DNA of 64,000 nucleotides from Blastomonas fulva (GCF_003431825.1 NZ_CP020083.1:1774501-1838500); one strand, 5' to 3'. Counted from the first letter of the stretch, positions 28,936 through 38,105 are shown. The notes: generated by a model from the sequence alone, not told the origin. Program-made: numbers and translations.

Positions 28936-28951
28936 CTAACGGGATTTGTAA
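28936..28951 (+). promoter_or_regulatory. Candidate response-regulator box upstream of the two-component operon
   Basis: CTAACGGGATTTGTAA lies 161 bases before the response-regulator start. It is the partner of the motif at 28803-28818. An OmpR-type regulator that controls itself and the SH3-like gene would explain both. Inference from the shared motif only. Confidence 0.5.
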
Positions 28952-29112
28952 CAAGCTTATTGTGCCAGGCTTGCTAGAAGGAAGCGCTCAAGCCCGGACG
29001 ATCGCATCAAGGCCGTGGTTGCCCGATGCGCGGTCCATGGGCCATAAACCCGGATCGCCGGTTGCCCGCGGGCACGACTGGGCAGGGCTGGGGCAGGACA
29101 GGTGTAACGCAC

Positions 29113-29793
29113 ATGATGAAGATCCTGTATGTTGAGGACGATCAGCGCGCCGCCGCCGAGGTGCGCCAGCTGGCCCGCGAGAACGGCGATCAGCTGGTGT
29201 GGGAAGACAGCGGTGCGGGTGGTCTGCTGCGCGCCGGTCTGGAAAAGTTCGATGTCATCATTCTCGACCGGATGCTGGGCGATCTCGACGGTCTCACCAT
29301 CCTGCGGCGGCTGCGCGAAAGCGGCGTGGGCACGCCGGTGCTGATGCTCTCGGCGCTGGGCCGCACCAGCGACCGCTCCGAAGGGCTGGAAGCGGGCGCG
29401 GATGATTATCTGGCCAAGCCGTTCGAGGCGATGGAGCTCATGGCGCGAATCCGCGCGCTGCACCGGCGCGCATCGGGGCAGGAGCATAGCGCGGTGATCC
29501 TGTTCGGCGCGTTCGAATGCCATGTGAAGGCGCGCACCGCCTTTCGCCAGAACCGGCACCTCGCGCTCAGCCCGCGCGAGTTCGAACTGTTTCGCTATTT
29601 CATGGACAATGCCGGCGAGATCGTCACCCGCGAGATGCTGCTGCGCGATGTGTGGAACATGGCGTTCGACCCGCAGACCAATGTGGTCGATGTCAATATC
29701 GGGCGGCTGCGGCGCAAGCTCGAGGACGGCTTTGCCACCCCTGCGCTGGAGACGATCTGGGGTTCGGGCTACAGGCTGCTCGACGGCCGATGA
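29113..29793 (+). CDS. OmpR-family response regulator
   Basis: A 226-residue response regulator. The receiver domain has the acidic pocket VEDD near residue 8, the phospho-accepting Asp52 (FDVIILDRMLGD), the LMLSAL Ser and Lys in YLAKPFEAME. The C-terminal winged helix (about 125-222) ends in TIWGSGYRL, the OmpR/PhoB signature. Two adjacent ATG codons exist (29113 and 29116). It overlaps the kinase gene by four bases, forming a two-component operon. A candidate binding motif lies upstream of its own gene and of the divergent SH3-like gene. Confidence 0.92.
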   Translation: MMKILYVEDDQRAAAEVRQLARENGDQLVWEDSGAGGLLRAGLEKFDVIILDRMLGDLDGLTILRRLRESGVGTPVLMLSALGRTSDRSEGLEAGADDYLAKPFEAMELMARIRALHRRASGQEHSAVILFGAFECHVKARTAFRQNRHLALSPREFELFRYFMDNAGEIVTREMLLRDVWNMAFDPQTNVVDVNIGRLRRKLEDGFATPALETIWGSGYRLLDGR

Positions 29794-31181
29794 CCCGCGC
29801 TGCCCGCCGTTCCATTTTCACCCGCATCGTGGTGATGGCCATTGCCCTTTCGGGGGTCCTAGTCGCAGGACTGTGGCTGGTGACCGACCAGACCATCCGC
29901 GCGACGCTCGAGGCATCCGCGCGCGAGGCGGTCGATGTCGATCTGGCGGGGCTTGTCGATATCCATGCCAGCGGCGGGCGCGACGAGCTGGCGCGGCGCA
30001 TCGGCGACCGGCTGATGATCCGCCCCGCCGATGGCAGCCTGCCGCACTATCTGCTGGCCGATGCAAAGGGCGCGCGGATTGCAGGCGACATCGCCGCCTG
30101 GCCTGCGCTCGATGCGCGCGTGTCGGAAAGTGGCTTCATCCGCATCGGCAACGCCACCCATGTCTATGCCCGCGCGACCCAGCTTGGCCCCGACCTGAAG
30201 CTGGTGGTCGCGCAGGAGGCGGGCGATGGCCAGCCGCTGCTGGGCCGCATCGCGTTGGTATTCCTTGGCGGGGGTCTGGTGTTTGCGCTGGTCATCGGGC
30301 TGTTCGGGCGCAGCGCCGGGGGCAATCTCAAGCACCGTGTCGAAGCGATCAACCGCGCGTTTCGCAGCCTCGATGGCAAGCCGCTCCGCAGTCTAGCCGA
30401 TGGCGCGGCGGCTGACCGCGCACTGGTCGATGGCAAGGCGGCCAATCACAAGAGGGGCGACGAGATCGACGAGCTTGCCGGCCACAGCGCCGCCTCGCTC
30501 GCGCGAATGCGCGATCTGATGGAAGCCTATCGCGATACGTCGGATCAGGTCGCGCATGAAATCCGCACCCCGGTGATGCATCTCGACCGGCGGCTTGCCA
30601 AGCTGCTCGAGGGTCAGCCCGATCCGGCGACGGCGCAGGCGCTGGTTGCGGCGCGCGGCGACATCCGCCATTTGGTCGGCACGCTCGAATCCTTGCTGGA
30701 TATCGCCGCAAGCAAGGCGCGGCGCGGCGACCGGACCGGGTTGAAGCGCATCGATCTGTCCGCCATGCTGCGCGGCATCTGCGAGCTTTATGCCGACAGC
30801 TCGGAGGAATCGGGACACGGCTTTGCGTGGGATATCGCGCCGGACGTTTTCATCGAGGGCGAAGAGGCGCATCTGGGGCGACTGGTGACCAATCTGCTGG
30901 ACAATGCCTTCAAATATGTGCCCGCAGGCGGCAGCGTGACGGTGTCGCTCGCCACAGGTCCCGTGCTGACGATCGCGGACGACGGCCCCGGAATTCCCGA
31001 GGGCGATCGAGCGCGGATTTTCGAGGCCTTTTATCGCAGCGGAAATGTCGACCAGCGCCAGCCGGGAAGCGGGCTGGGCCTGGCGCTGGCGCGCGCGATT
31101 GCCGAGCGGCACGGCCTCACGCTGGGACTAATGGACAGTCCCCAAGGCGCCTGTTTCCAGCTCAGCAAGGAGGCGGCATGA
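29790..31181 (+). CDS. Membrane sensor histidine kinase
   Basis: A 463-residue sensor kinase. First membrane segment about residues 10-32, a periplasmic sensor region of about 115 residues, second segment about 150-172, then a HAMP-like linker. The phospho-accepting His256 lies in SDQVAHEIRTPV, the N box in LVTNLLDNAFKYV and the G1 box in ADDGPGIPEGD, with GSGLGLALA. The start overlaps the regulator gene (ATGA). It would sense an envelope signal and phosphorylate the partner regulator. Confidence 0.92.
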   Translation: MTRAARRSIFTRIVVMAIALSGVLVAGLWLVTDQTIRATLEASAREAVDVDLAGLVDIHASGGRDELARRIGDRLMIRPADGSLPHYLLADAKGARIAGDIAAWPALDARVSESGFIRIGNATHVYARATQLGPDLKLVVAQEAGDGQPLLGRIALVFLGGGLVFALVIGLFGRSAGGNLKHRVEAINRAFRSLDGKPLRSLADGAAADRALVDGKAANHKRGDEIDELAGHSAASLARMRDLMEAYRDTSDQVAHEIRTPVMHLDRRLAKLLEGQPDPATAQALVAARGDIRHLVGTLESLLDIAASKARRGDRTGLKRIDLSAMLRGICELYADSSEESGHGFAWDIAPDVFIEGEEAHLGRLVTNLLDNAFKYVPAGGSVTVSLATGPVLTIADDGPGIPEGDRARIFEAFYRSGNVDQRQPGSGLGLALARAIAERHGLTLGLMDSPQGACFQLSKEAA

Positions 31182-31765
31182 TCCGCGTGCGCATTCCCCT
31201 GATGGCAGGTGTGCTGGCGTCTGCGCTGGCGTCCTGTGCCCCGGGCGCATCGAACACTAAGCTTGCCGGCCCCCCGGCGGCAGCACCGCAATCGGGCGCC
31301 GCGCGGCTCGCCGATGCGCTGGCCAGCGCGGACGCCGCCGTGCAGGCCGGCAACGACACCGCGCTTGCCAGGCCGCTCGCGATGATCCGGGGCATGGGGG
31401 CTCGGCCGCTGGATGATGCCACCGCCGCGACGACCGCCCAGTGGGAGGCGCGGCTCCCCGATCAGGCCCCGCCGCTGCGCGGACGCGCGCTCGGCCCCGG
31501 CTATCGCCACGGCATGCTCGGCGCGGGCGGTGACGTCCGCATCGAACAGACCTTTCTCTCGGGCCAGAAGGCCTCGATCGCGCTGTCATCGCCCGATGCG
31601 GTGGAGCTGCGGCTGCAGGTGGTCGACGGGACGTCGCAGTCCGTCTGCCAGCACACCGCATCGCGGCCGATCTGCGAATGGGTCCCGGTGTTCACGCAGC
31701 GCCACCTGATCCACGTCATCAACCCGGCCAAGCGCAAGGCGCGGTTCTATCTGGTGGTGGAATAG
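31178..31765 (+). CDS. Lipoprotein of unknown function linked to the two-component system
   Basis: A 195-residue protein with an N-terminal lipobox (ASALASC, Cys at about residue 20), so it is a predicted lipoprotein. The mature part has an alanine-rich helical stretch, then a compact domain with the Cys-containing segment SVCQHTASRPICEW and a basic C-terminus. I do not recognise the family. It overlaps the kinase gene by four bases, so it is co-expressed and may act as an accessory sensor or an output of the system. Confidence 0.75.
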   Translation: MIRVRIPLMAGVLASALASCAPGASNTKLAGPPAAAPQSGAARLADALASADAAVQAGNDTALARPLAMIRGMGARPLDDATAATTAQWEARLPDQAPPLRGRALGPGYRHGMLGAGGDVRIEQTFLSGQKASIALSSPDAVELRLQVVDGTSQSVCQHTASRPICEWVPVFTQRHLIHVINPAKRKARFYLVVE

Positions 31766-31975
31766 CAGGTGGCCGCACCGGTTTCTGGCCAAATGATTGG
31801 CGGCTGATCCAGCGTGATGCCTCGCTGTTGCCCGCCCGGCGACATGTCTGCTGTCATTCGCGAATAAGCTTTGGGCATTCAGGCGTTGCACAAGTCGCCC
31901 AGGGGCGCTCCGGCTTCAGCCATGCAGGGCCTGGATAAGTCACCGCCATCACCTCAAGCTCAATCCCCGCAGCCC

Positions 31976-33199
31976 CTAGCGTGGAACAAGGCTGAGCGGC
32001 AGCCGGCGCAGACCATAAGGGTGCCAGAACTCGTGCTCGATGTCTCCGTCCGGCCTGAAGCTGCACGTTGCCGCCAGAAGCTCTTCCAGCACCACGCGGA
32101 TTTCCTGGCGTGCCAGGATATTGCCGATGCAGCGATGAATGCCGACGCCGAAGGCGATATGCTGGCCCGAGCGACGGCCCATGTCGAAGCATTCCGCATT
32201 TTCGAAGGCTGACGCGTCGCGATTGCCCGATGCAAAAGCCAGCAGCACGCTGTCGCCCGCTGCCAGCTCCCTCCCGCCGACCACTGTGTCCGCCATGACC
32301 GTGCGCGGCATCTGCAGCACCGGGGTGCGCAGCCGCAACATCTCTTCGATCGCTGCGGGAATTCGGGTGGGATCGCTGCGCAGGCTCTGTTGCAGATCCC
32401 CGTCTCCTGCGACGAAGCCGATGCACATGCCAAGCGCGCTGGTCGTCGAATCATGACCCGCCGCCAGCAGGAGCCGCACCACGCCGTCGATCAGCGGGCG
32501 GGTGACCGCGGGCTCGGTCGGCATGGCGGCGAGCATCGCCGATACCGGATCGTCATCTGCCTCGTGCGTGCCCCGCTCGATCCGCGAAGCGACGGTGTCG
32601 CGCGCATAACGCCAGAGCAGCGCCTCTGCCTCCTCGAAGGCTGCGCGCTCGGCGGGATCGGGCGATCCCTGGAAATAGGCGTGTTCGCATGCGAGCTTGA
32701 TCGTCTCCCAATCCTCCGAAGGCTGGCCAAGCCAGCGCAACAGGATCTGAGGCGGCAAGGGCCGCGCAACGCCGTGTGCCGCATCGCCGCTGCCGGTGGC
32801 CAGGATCGGCGCGAGCAGGTCTCGCGCCAGCGCGCGAGTGAAGGGCTCCATCTGGTTGATCGCCTTGGGCAGGAAATAGGGCTGGAGCATCCGCCGCCAG
32901 ATGCGGTGTTCGGGCGGGTTCGATTCCAGCGGCGGTCTGCGTTCACCCGCAAAGCGCTGCGATTGCCCGAAGGTTTCGGGATCGTTGGCAGCGGCGACGA
33001 TGTCGTCGTACCGCGTCAGCACCCATGCGGCCCGCCCTGCGCCATTGGTGCCGCTTCCTGCCTGCAACGCGACCGGACACTGCGCGCGCAGCTGCGCGAA
33101 GTGCACCTCGGGCGGAAGACCGGAGGCACCCGGGGCTGTCGAGACATCCGGCGCCTGGGTTTGCAGCGCCCTGGGCGGATTGCCGCGCCTGACCTCCAT
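31976..33199 (-). CDS. Cytochrome P450
   Basis: A 407-residue soluble class I P450. The start at 33199 overlaps the previous stop (TGATG); the longer in-frame reading upstream is shadow. The I-helix oxygen motif is AGHDSTTSA, the ExxR motif is EEMLR, and the heme ligand Cys lies in FGVGIHRCIGN. It needs a ferredoxin and a reductase, which are not encoded nearby. It is the last gene of the minus-strand operon that starts with the TonB receptor at 41712. It would hydroxylate or demethylate the unknown substrate. Confidence 0.92.
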   Translation of the reverse strand: MEVRRGNPPRALQTQAPDVSTAPGASGLPPEVHFAQLRAQCPVALQAGSGTNGAGRAAWVLTRYDDIVAAANDPETFGQSQRFAGERRPPLESNPPEHRIWRRMLQPYFLPKAINQMEPFTRALARDLLAPILATGSGDAAHGVARPLPPQILLRWLGQPSEDWETIKLACEHAYFQGSPDPAERAAFEEAEALLWRYARDTVASRIERGTHEADDDPVSAMLAAMPTEPAVTRPLIDGVVRLLLAAGHDSTTSALGMCIGFVAGDGDLQQSLRSDPTRIPAAIEEMLRLRTPVLQMPRTVMADTVVGGRELAAGDSVLLAFASGNRDASAFENAECFDMGRRSGQHIAFGVGIHRCIGNILARQEIRVVLEELLAATCSFRPDGDIEHEFWHPYGLRRLPLSLVPR

Positions 33200-34164
33200 C
33201 AGCCAAGGTCCGCCGTTGCCCGAGCCTGTGCCTGCAGGCGGGCGGCCTTGCCATATGCCAGCCCGCATAGCAGATCGAAGCATGGTGTCGCGATGCCGTG
33301 CTGCCGTGCAATCATCTGCGGTGCGGTCAGCAAGGCTGCTGCCTCGATCGGTCGCCCGGCGCGCGAATCCTGCAGCATCGAACTGAAGTGCCCGGGCGCG
33401 GGGGCGGCCCTGGCGGCGTCGACTGCCAGGCATTCGGCGCGCGCGACTGCCGCCAGCTCTTCGGCGATGGCCGCACCCGCCGGGCCAAGCCAGGCATCGT
33501 CGAACACCTCGCGCGAGGTGCGTTCATCCAGGAACGAAAGCACCGAGACCGACGCATTGCCGATCAGTTTCTGCCAGATTGCGGCACGCAGGTCGTCGGT
33601 GTCGGGCGACTCGATGCCAGCGGCGCGCAGCACCCGTCTGAGCTGCGCAACGCGCGCCTGCGAGCCTGGATCCACGGCGGCAATCGTCAGCCGGTTGCGC
33701 TGGGGCGAGGTGTTGCGGATGATGTTCGGGGCCAGCTTTGCGTTGGCCGAATAGATCACCGCGCCTGTGCTCCGTTCCCGGCCGACCACGTGTTCCACAG
33801 CCCCATCGGGATCGAGCAGCGGCTGCAATCCTGCCGCCGGATACCACCAGGGAATGCCGTTCTGGGCGAACACCACCAACGTATCGCGATGCAGCAGGGG
33901 GGCCGCGGTTGCAGCGAACGCGGGCAGCTGATGGGCCTTGGCGGCCACGATCACGGCGTCTTGTGCGCCGAGGCTCGCCGGGTCATCGCTCGCGCTGAGC
34001 CGCGCTTCGAGGACGTCGTCGCCTGCCAGTACCTGCAGCCCGTCGGAATTGATCGCGGCCAGTGCAGCGCCGCGTGCGACGAGCGAAACCTCGTTTCCGG
34101 CCAGCGCCAGCCGAACCGCCAGATTGCCGCCAACGGCTCCTGCCCCGAAGACGCAGATCCGCAC
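33199..34164 (-). CDS. 2-dehydropantoate 2-reductase family protein (ApbA/PanE-like)
   Basis: A 321-residue NADPH-dependent reductase of the ketopantoate reductase fold. The N-terminal motif is MRICVFGAGAVGGNLA. The active-site lysines appear in AAKAHQLP and in AIWQKLIGNASVSVL. The real panE of the organism is more likely elsewhere; in this operon the enzyme is probably a 2-oxo or beta-keto acid reductase for a catabolic intermediate. It starts nine bases after the MarR gene stop and overlaps the P450 gene. Confidence 0.86.
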   Translation of the reverse strand: MRICVFGAGAVGGNLAVRLALAGNEVSLVARGAALAAINSDGLQVLAGDDVLEARLSASDDPASLGAQDAVIVAAKAHQLPAFAATAAPLLHRDTLVVFAQNGIPWWYPAAGLQPLLDPDGAVEHVVGRERSTGAVIYSANAKLAPNIIRNTSPQRNRLTIAAVDPGSQARVAQLRRVLRAAGIESPDTDDLRAAIWQKLIGNASVSVLSFLDERTSREVFDDAWLGPAGAAIAEELAAVARAECLAVDAARAAPAPGHFSSMLQDSRAGRPIEAAALLTAPQMIARQHGIATPCFDLLCGLAYGKAARLQAQARATADLG

Positions 34165-34173
34165 CGCGCCCGC

Positions 34174-34680
34174 CTAAAGCAGCTTGCGGTAAATGCGGTC
34201 GAGCCACACCCGGAAAACGTCGAGCTCTTCGGGAGACAGCGCCTCGCGTGCTTCGCGTTCGTTTTCCACTGCAGCCGCAAACAGCTCGTCCAGAGCTTCG
34301 CGTCCGGCATCGGTTATGTGGACCTGATGGCGGCGGCGGTCTGCGGGGTCACGGGTGCGCGTTGTCCAGCCGCGCGCCTCCATGTCGTCGATGATGCCGA
34401 CCAAGGCGGTCTGGTCGTATCCTGCAAAGCGCGCGAGATCGATCTGCGAAATGCCAGGGTTCGCCGCGATCACCGCCAGGATGCTGAACGCGCCGGCGCG
34501 CTGGCCCATCTTCAGCGTTTCGTTGCGGTACTTTTCGGTCAGGCAGTTGCGGATCCGGCGCAGCCGGAAGTTGAGCAGCTCGTCGAGCACGCCCATCGAG
34601 AACTTGTCGGCCACACCGCGCACCGACGCGCCTGGCGGGGCGGGTTCTGCATACAGCCGGGTTGGATCATCGCGCTTCAT
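34174..34680 (-). CDS. MarR-family transcriptional regulator
   Basis: A 168-residue regulator with the MarR winged-helix core: ILAVIAANPGISQIDLARFAGYDQTALVGIIDDME as the helix-turn-helix and RTRDPADRRRHQVHIT as the wing (the DxRxx motif). MarR proteins usually repress catabolic genes until a phenolic or CoA-thioester ligand binds. It sits inside the operon it probably controls, overlapping the dehydratase-like gene by four bases. A palindrome at 41755-41768 before the first gene of the operon is a candidate operator. Confidence 0.9.
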   Translation of the reverse strand: MKRDDPTRLYAEPAPPGASVRGVADKFSMGVLDELLNFRLRRIRNCLTEKYRNETLKMGQRAGAFSILAVIAANPGISQIDLARFAGYDQTALVGIIDDMEARGWTTRTRDPADRRRHQVHITDAGREALDELFAAAVENEREAREALSPEELDVFRVWLDRIYRKLL

Positions 34681-35957
34681 GTCATCACTCTATCTTCCAG
34701 AAATGCTTCGACCCTGGCGATCATTGCATCATTGTCCCACAACCGCGCATCCACCATGCTCGCGGTCAGCGTCAGCACCGGAATGCCGGCCTGCTCCAGC
34801 GCCAGGGCGCACAACTTGGTGCCAAACGAGGCCATGCGGTCCCCCACAGGAACCAGCATCACCGCCGCGTCGCACTGATAGTCGCGCGCCTGCTGGATGA
34901 TCCATTCGGACATCCAACCGGGCAGATGCAGCTGCTCATTCATCGAAATGTGCCGCGCCGCAAGTGCTCTTAGCGGATCATCATCTTCGCCAAAATACTT
35001 GCGATAGCCATCCGAAAAGAAATTCGAATACATCGACCACACGAACACCGCGCCGTATTTCTCCTCGAACGCGCGGTAGAATGCGGTGTTGAACCACAGG
35101 CCATTGTTCACCCACAACAGCCGCACCCGCTCGTTCGGACATGCCGCCACGCCCTTTTCGGCGCGCATTTCCAGTTCGTCGCAATAGGCCTGAAGGTGAT
35201 CGATCGCCCATTGGCTGCCACGCGACCAGGTTGCGGCCATGATGTTGGTGAGCTGCTCGGGCAACGCGACAGGGGCGGGGCGGGTGCGCGCGATGATCTG
35301 CTTGGCCTTGTCGACCAGCTCGCCCGCGCGGTTGACCCGGTGCATCACCGCGCGAAACTCTGCCATATCGAGGTTGCGATGCGAGAGCGTTTCGCTGACG
35401 GCAATCAGCCCGCGCAACTGTTCGACCTGGAAGTCTAGCCTGGGTGTCTCGTACAGCTCTTCCCAATCATGCTGCGACCGGGTGTACCAGGAAGGCCGCA
35501 GTTCGCTCACTGACGAGGAATCGAGCGCCACCAGCGGCGCTCCGCCAAAGGCACGCGACCATTGTTCGCCGATCTTCTGGCCGAAATCGCCGCGCAGCCT
35601 CTCCAGGATCAGCATCGGCTTGGGCAGCCCGCCATAAGGTGCGCGCTCCGGGTCGCCATCCAGAGTGGTCATGAACGGCAGGCTGCCATAGCGCGGCAGA
35701 CCGTCATGATAGCCGAGCTGGTCCATCAGTTCGAAGTAATAAGGCGACAGCCGCTTGGCGGCGATCACCGCCGAATACCAGGCCAGCGAAATCACGGGGA
35801 TATCCAGCGTGTGGAAGATCTCGTGCGGGGTCACCGCATCGGCGATGACGTAATCGCCGCCGCCTTCGATCACCTCGGTCCTGAACCGCGCCTGGGTCTC
35901 CTTCTGATGCGCCTGCGCGGCCAGGGTGGCAGCCATCTTTTCCTGAGGTTCGCTCAT
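34677..35957 (-). CDS. 2-hydroxyacyl-CoA dehydratase-like subunit lacking cluster cysteines (BcrB/C, HgdB family)
   Basis: A 426-residue protein that reads like a subunit of the benzoyl-CoA reductase/2-hydroxyacyl-CoA dehydratase family. TPHEIFHTLDIPVISLAWYS, AAKRL, and the C-terminal GDRMASFGTKLCALALEQAG followed by GIPVLTL fit the family layout. Normal members hold a [4Fe-4S] cluster with Cys residues near the N-terminal ALCAAKG and GYS..CSY regions and a late NRSC region. Here the first Cys is residue 259, and those sites read SAVIAAKRL, GYHDGLPRYG and VGDRMAS. So all three expected ligands appear lost (alignment from memory). The start at 35957 overlaps the partner gene (ATGA). Confidence 0.75.
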   Translation of the reverse strand: MSEPQEKMAATLAAQAHQKETQARFRTEVIEGGGDYVIADAVTPHEIFHTLDIPVISLAWYSAVIAAKRLSPYYFELMDQLGYHDGLPRYGSLPFMTTLDGDPERAPYGGLPKPMLILERLRGDFGQKIGEQWSRAFGGAPLVALDSSSVSELRPSWYTRSQHDWEELYETPRLDFQVEQLRGLIAVSETLSHRNLDMAEFRAVMHRVNRAGELVDKAKQIIARTRPAPVALPEQLTNIMAATWSRGSQWAIDHLQAYCDELEMRAEKGVAACPNERVRLLWVNNGLWFNTAFYRAFEEKYGAVFVWSMYSNFFSDGYRKYFGEDDDPLRALAARHISMNEQLHLPGWMSEWIIQQARDYQCDAAVMLVPVGDRMASFGTKLCALALEQAGIPVLTLTASMVDARLWDNDAMIARVEAFLEDRVMT

Positions 35958-37099
35958 GCCGCGCCTCCCGTGATGCTTTCGATAAAGCCGGTCACCGCCC
36001 GGCGCTGTTCGTCTTGCGGAGGATCGAAATAGGGCTGGCGCTTGAGGAACAGCACCGGCAGCCCCCGCGCATCGAGCAGCCTTTTCTGGTCGGGATACTC
36101 CCAGCCCAAGGTGTCGTCCCATTCGTCGTGCTGGATGATGACGCCATCGACCGCAGCAGCCTCTGCCAGCGCGATGAACCGGGCATCCTCGCGGGCCTGC
36201 GGATAGGCACGAGGACCCGGGATCTCGCGCTGATAGTGATGCACCAGCGCCTCCCATGGGTTGCCCTCTTCGCTGACCAGCGTCTCGAAGGTGCGGTCAC
36301 CTCCCAGATGGTCATGCGCCACGACCTCAGCGCCGCAGGATTCGACCAGCGCGGTAAAGCGGATGTCGTGTTGCGGGCTGCCCTTGATCAGCAGCCGGGG
36401 TCCGTTGCGCGCCAGTTCCGGTGGCGGTTCGGCAACCAGCGCGTTGATCTGCGCGATTGCATCGGCAGGATCCAGCACGCTGGCAGCACCGATCACGCAC
36501 AGGGCATCGCTCCCGCTCAACCGCGGCGATGGCCCGCGCCACAGCACCGACGCCTCGGCCAGCGCCGTCCTCAGCCGGTTGGCGTCGACGATGGCCGCCG
36601 ACAGCGCAGTGTCGTCGATCGCCCGTCCGCCGATCGCGGCCAGCTGCTCGGCCAGCGCCTTCGTCCGCCCCAGATTGTAGCGCGCCGTTGTATAGCCCGG
36701 TGTCTGCAGCAGATCGAACAGGCTGGTCTCGGGCAAGCGGGCCTGAGGCTCCCAGCGGGGAATTTCGCGGATCAGATAGTAGAGCTGAAGGTAGACCTCC
36801 GACGAGCGGGGGACCACCAGCAGGTCGAGCAGCGCATAGCGGCCCGCCAGCATCGCCTCGAAGATGGCGCGCACCTCTCCGTCGAAATACTCTTCCATAT
36901 ACGCGCTGGCGCGCAGCGGGGTGTCGGCAGGCATACCCTGCAGCCGGATCGGGTCGAGCCCTGCTGCAAGGACCAGTTCGATTGGGACCGAGTTGAGGAA
37001 GGAACCGACCAACCTCGCGCCGGCATCCTTGCGCGCCTGTGCAACGCCAAGCGGGTCCGCATAGGCACTGCGCAGGCGATCCAGCGGGGTTTCAGCCAT
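35954..37099 (-). CDS. Second 2-hydroxyacyl-CoA dehydratase-like subunit lacking cluster cysteines
   Basis: A 381-residue partner of the same superfamily: VPIELVLAAGLDPIRLQG near the N-terminus, then ALLDLLVVPRSSEVYLQLYYLI, where ordinary members have a Cys after the VIPH-type strand. Near the C-terminus the site around residues 319-336 reads DGVIIQHDEWDD, where others have a FC-type Cys. Only Cys201 and Cys255 are present. It is therefore unlikely to carry the usual iron-sulfur cluster. The start at 37099 lies inside the upstream MDR gene end (8-base overlap), and it overlaps the other subunit by four bases, so they are made as a pair. Confidence 0.75.
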   Translation of the reverse strand: MAETPLDRLRSAYADPLGVAQARKDAGARLVGSFLNSVPIELVLAAGLDPIRLQGMPADTPLRASAYMEEYFDGEVRAIFEAMLAGRYALLDLLVVPRSSEVYLQLYYLIREIPRWEPQARLPETSLFDLLQTPGYTTARYNLGRTKALAEQLAAIGGRAIDDTALSAAIVDANRLRTALAEASVLWRGPSPRLSGSDALCVIGAASVLDPADAIAQINALVAEPPPELARNGPRLLIKGSPQHDIRFTALVESCGAEVVAHDHLGGDRTFETLVSEEGNPWEALVHHYQREIPGPRAYPQAREDARFIALAEAAAVDGVIIQHDEWDDTLGWEYPDQKRLLDARGLPVLFLKRQPYFDPPQDEQRRAVTGFIESITGGAA

Positions 37100-38105
37100 G
37101 ATCGAACTCTCCCATGCTGACGACCAGCTTGCCCAGTGCAGCACGGCCTGCAATAGCCGCGATCGCCTGCGGTGCATCGGCAAAGGCATAAACGCGCGAC
37201 ACCCGGGGGCGCACCTTGCCCTGTTCAAAAAGTGCGATCAGCTCACGAACATTGTCTGCCGCGACGTGCGGTTCATTGGCATTCAGCCCACCATTGAACA
37301 CGCCAACGATTTCGCAGCCCTTCAGCAGCGGGAGGTTGAACGGAAGCCGGGGAATGCCCGCGGTGAAGCCGACCACCAGATACCGGCCCTTCCAGCCCAA
37401 TGCCCGCAGCGCCGGTTCGGCATAATCGCCACCGACCGGATCATAGACCAGATCGAAGCCGCGTTCGCCGCCCGCGTTCTTGAACTGCGCGCCCAGCGCG
37501 CGGGCTGCATCCTTGTCCAGCGGTCCGGCGGGGTAGATCACCGTTTCATCCGCGCCGCATTCGCGGGCAAACTTCGCCTTTTCCTTGCTCGACACCGCCG
37601 CGCAGACATGAGCGCCAAACGCCCTGGCCAGCTCGATGGCCGCAGCCCCCGTGCCACCCGCCGCGCCCAGAACGAGCAGGCGGTCTCCGCGTGCGATCCG
37701 CCCGCGCTGGACCAGCGCATGAAAGGATGTCGCATACGTGAAGAGGAACGCAGATCCCTCGGCAAATCCCATATCATCAGGCATCAACGCGCATTTCTCG
37801 GCAGGCACCGCGATGTATTGCCCCAGCCCGCCCCAGGCCGTGCGCGCAATGACCCGGTCGCCTGCTGCCAGGCCGGTGACACCGGAGCCCAGCGCCGTGA
37901 TGGTGCCTGCGATCTCGCCTCCCGGGACGAACGGCCTTGGCGGACGCGTCTGGTACAGATCGTTGATGATCAGCGAATCCGGAAAATTGATGCCGCAGGC
38001 TGCCACCTCAACCACGACCTCGCCAGGCGCAGCTTCGGGGATCGGAAGGTCGGCCAGCACCAATGTCTCCGGGCCTCCGGGAGATGCGCTCGTCCAGGCC
38101 TTCAT
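37092..38105 (-). CDS. NADPH:quinone oxidoreductase-like MDR enzyme
   Basis: A 337-residue zinc-free medium-chain dehydrogenase/reductase. Typical pieces are GVNFPD-like AACGINFPDSLI, PGGEIAGTI, the cofactor motif LVLGAAGGTGAAAIELARAFGAHV, and LVYDPVGGDY. It resembles quinone oxidoreductases and enoyl-CoA/acrylyl-CoA reductases. In this operon an enoyl-CoA reductase role would fit the neighbouring dehydratase-like pair and CoA-transferase. Overlaps the upstream hydrolase gene by four bases. Confidence 0.88.
   Translation of the reverse strand: MKAWTSASPGGPETLVLADLPIPEAAPGEVVVEVAACGINFPDSLIINDLYQTRPPRPFVPGGEIAGTITALGSGVTGLAAGDRVIARTAWGGLGQYIAVPAEKCALMPDDMGFAEGSAFLFTYATSFHALVQRGRIARGDRLLVLGAAGGTGAAAIELARAFGAHVCAAVSSKEKAKFARECGADETVIYPAGPLDKDAARALGAQFKNAGGERGFDLVYDPVGGDYAEPALRALGWKGRYLVVGFTAGIPRLPFNLPLLKGCEIVGVFNGGLNANEPHVAADNVRELIALFEQGKVRPRVSRVYAFADAPQAIAAIAGRAALGKLVVSMGEFDHG

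Noticed and set aside
33199..34164. Housekeeping panE (pantothenate synthesis)
   Set aside because: It is coupled within a catabolic operon between MarR and P450; the family is broad, so I kept only the family name.
34677..37099. Anaerobic benzoyl-CoA reductase
   Set aside because: Cluster cysteines and an ATP-dependent activator are absent and the rest of the genome segment is aerobic.
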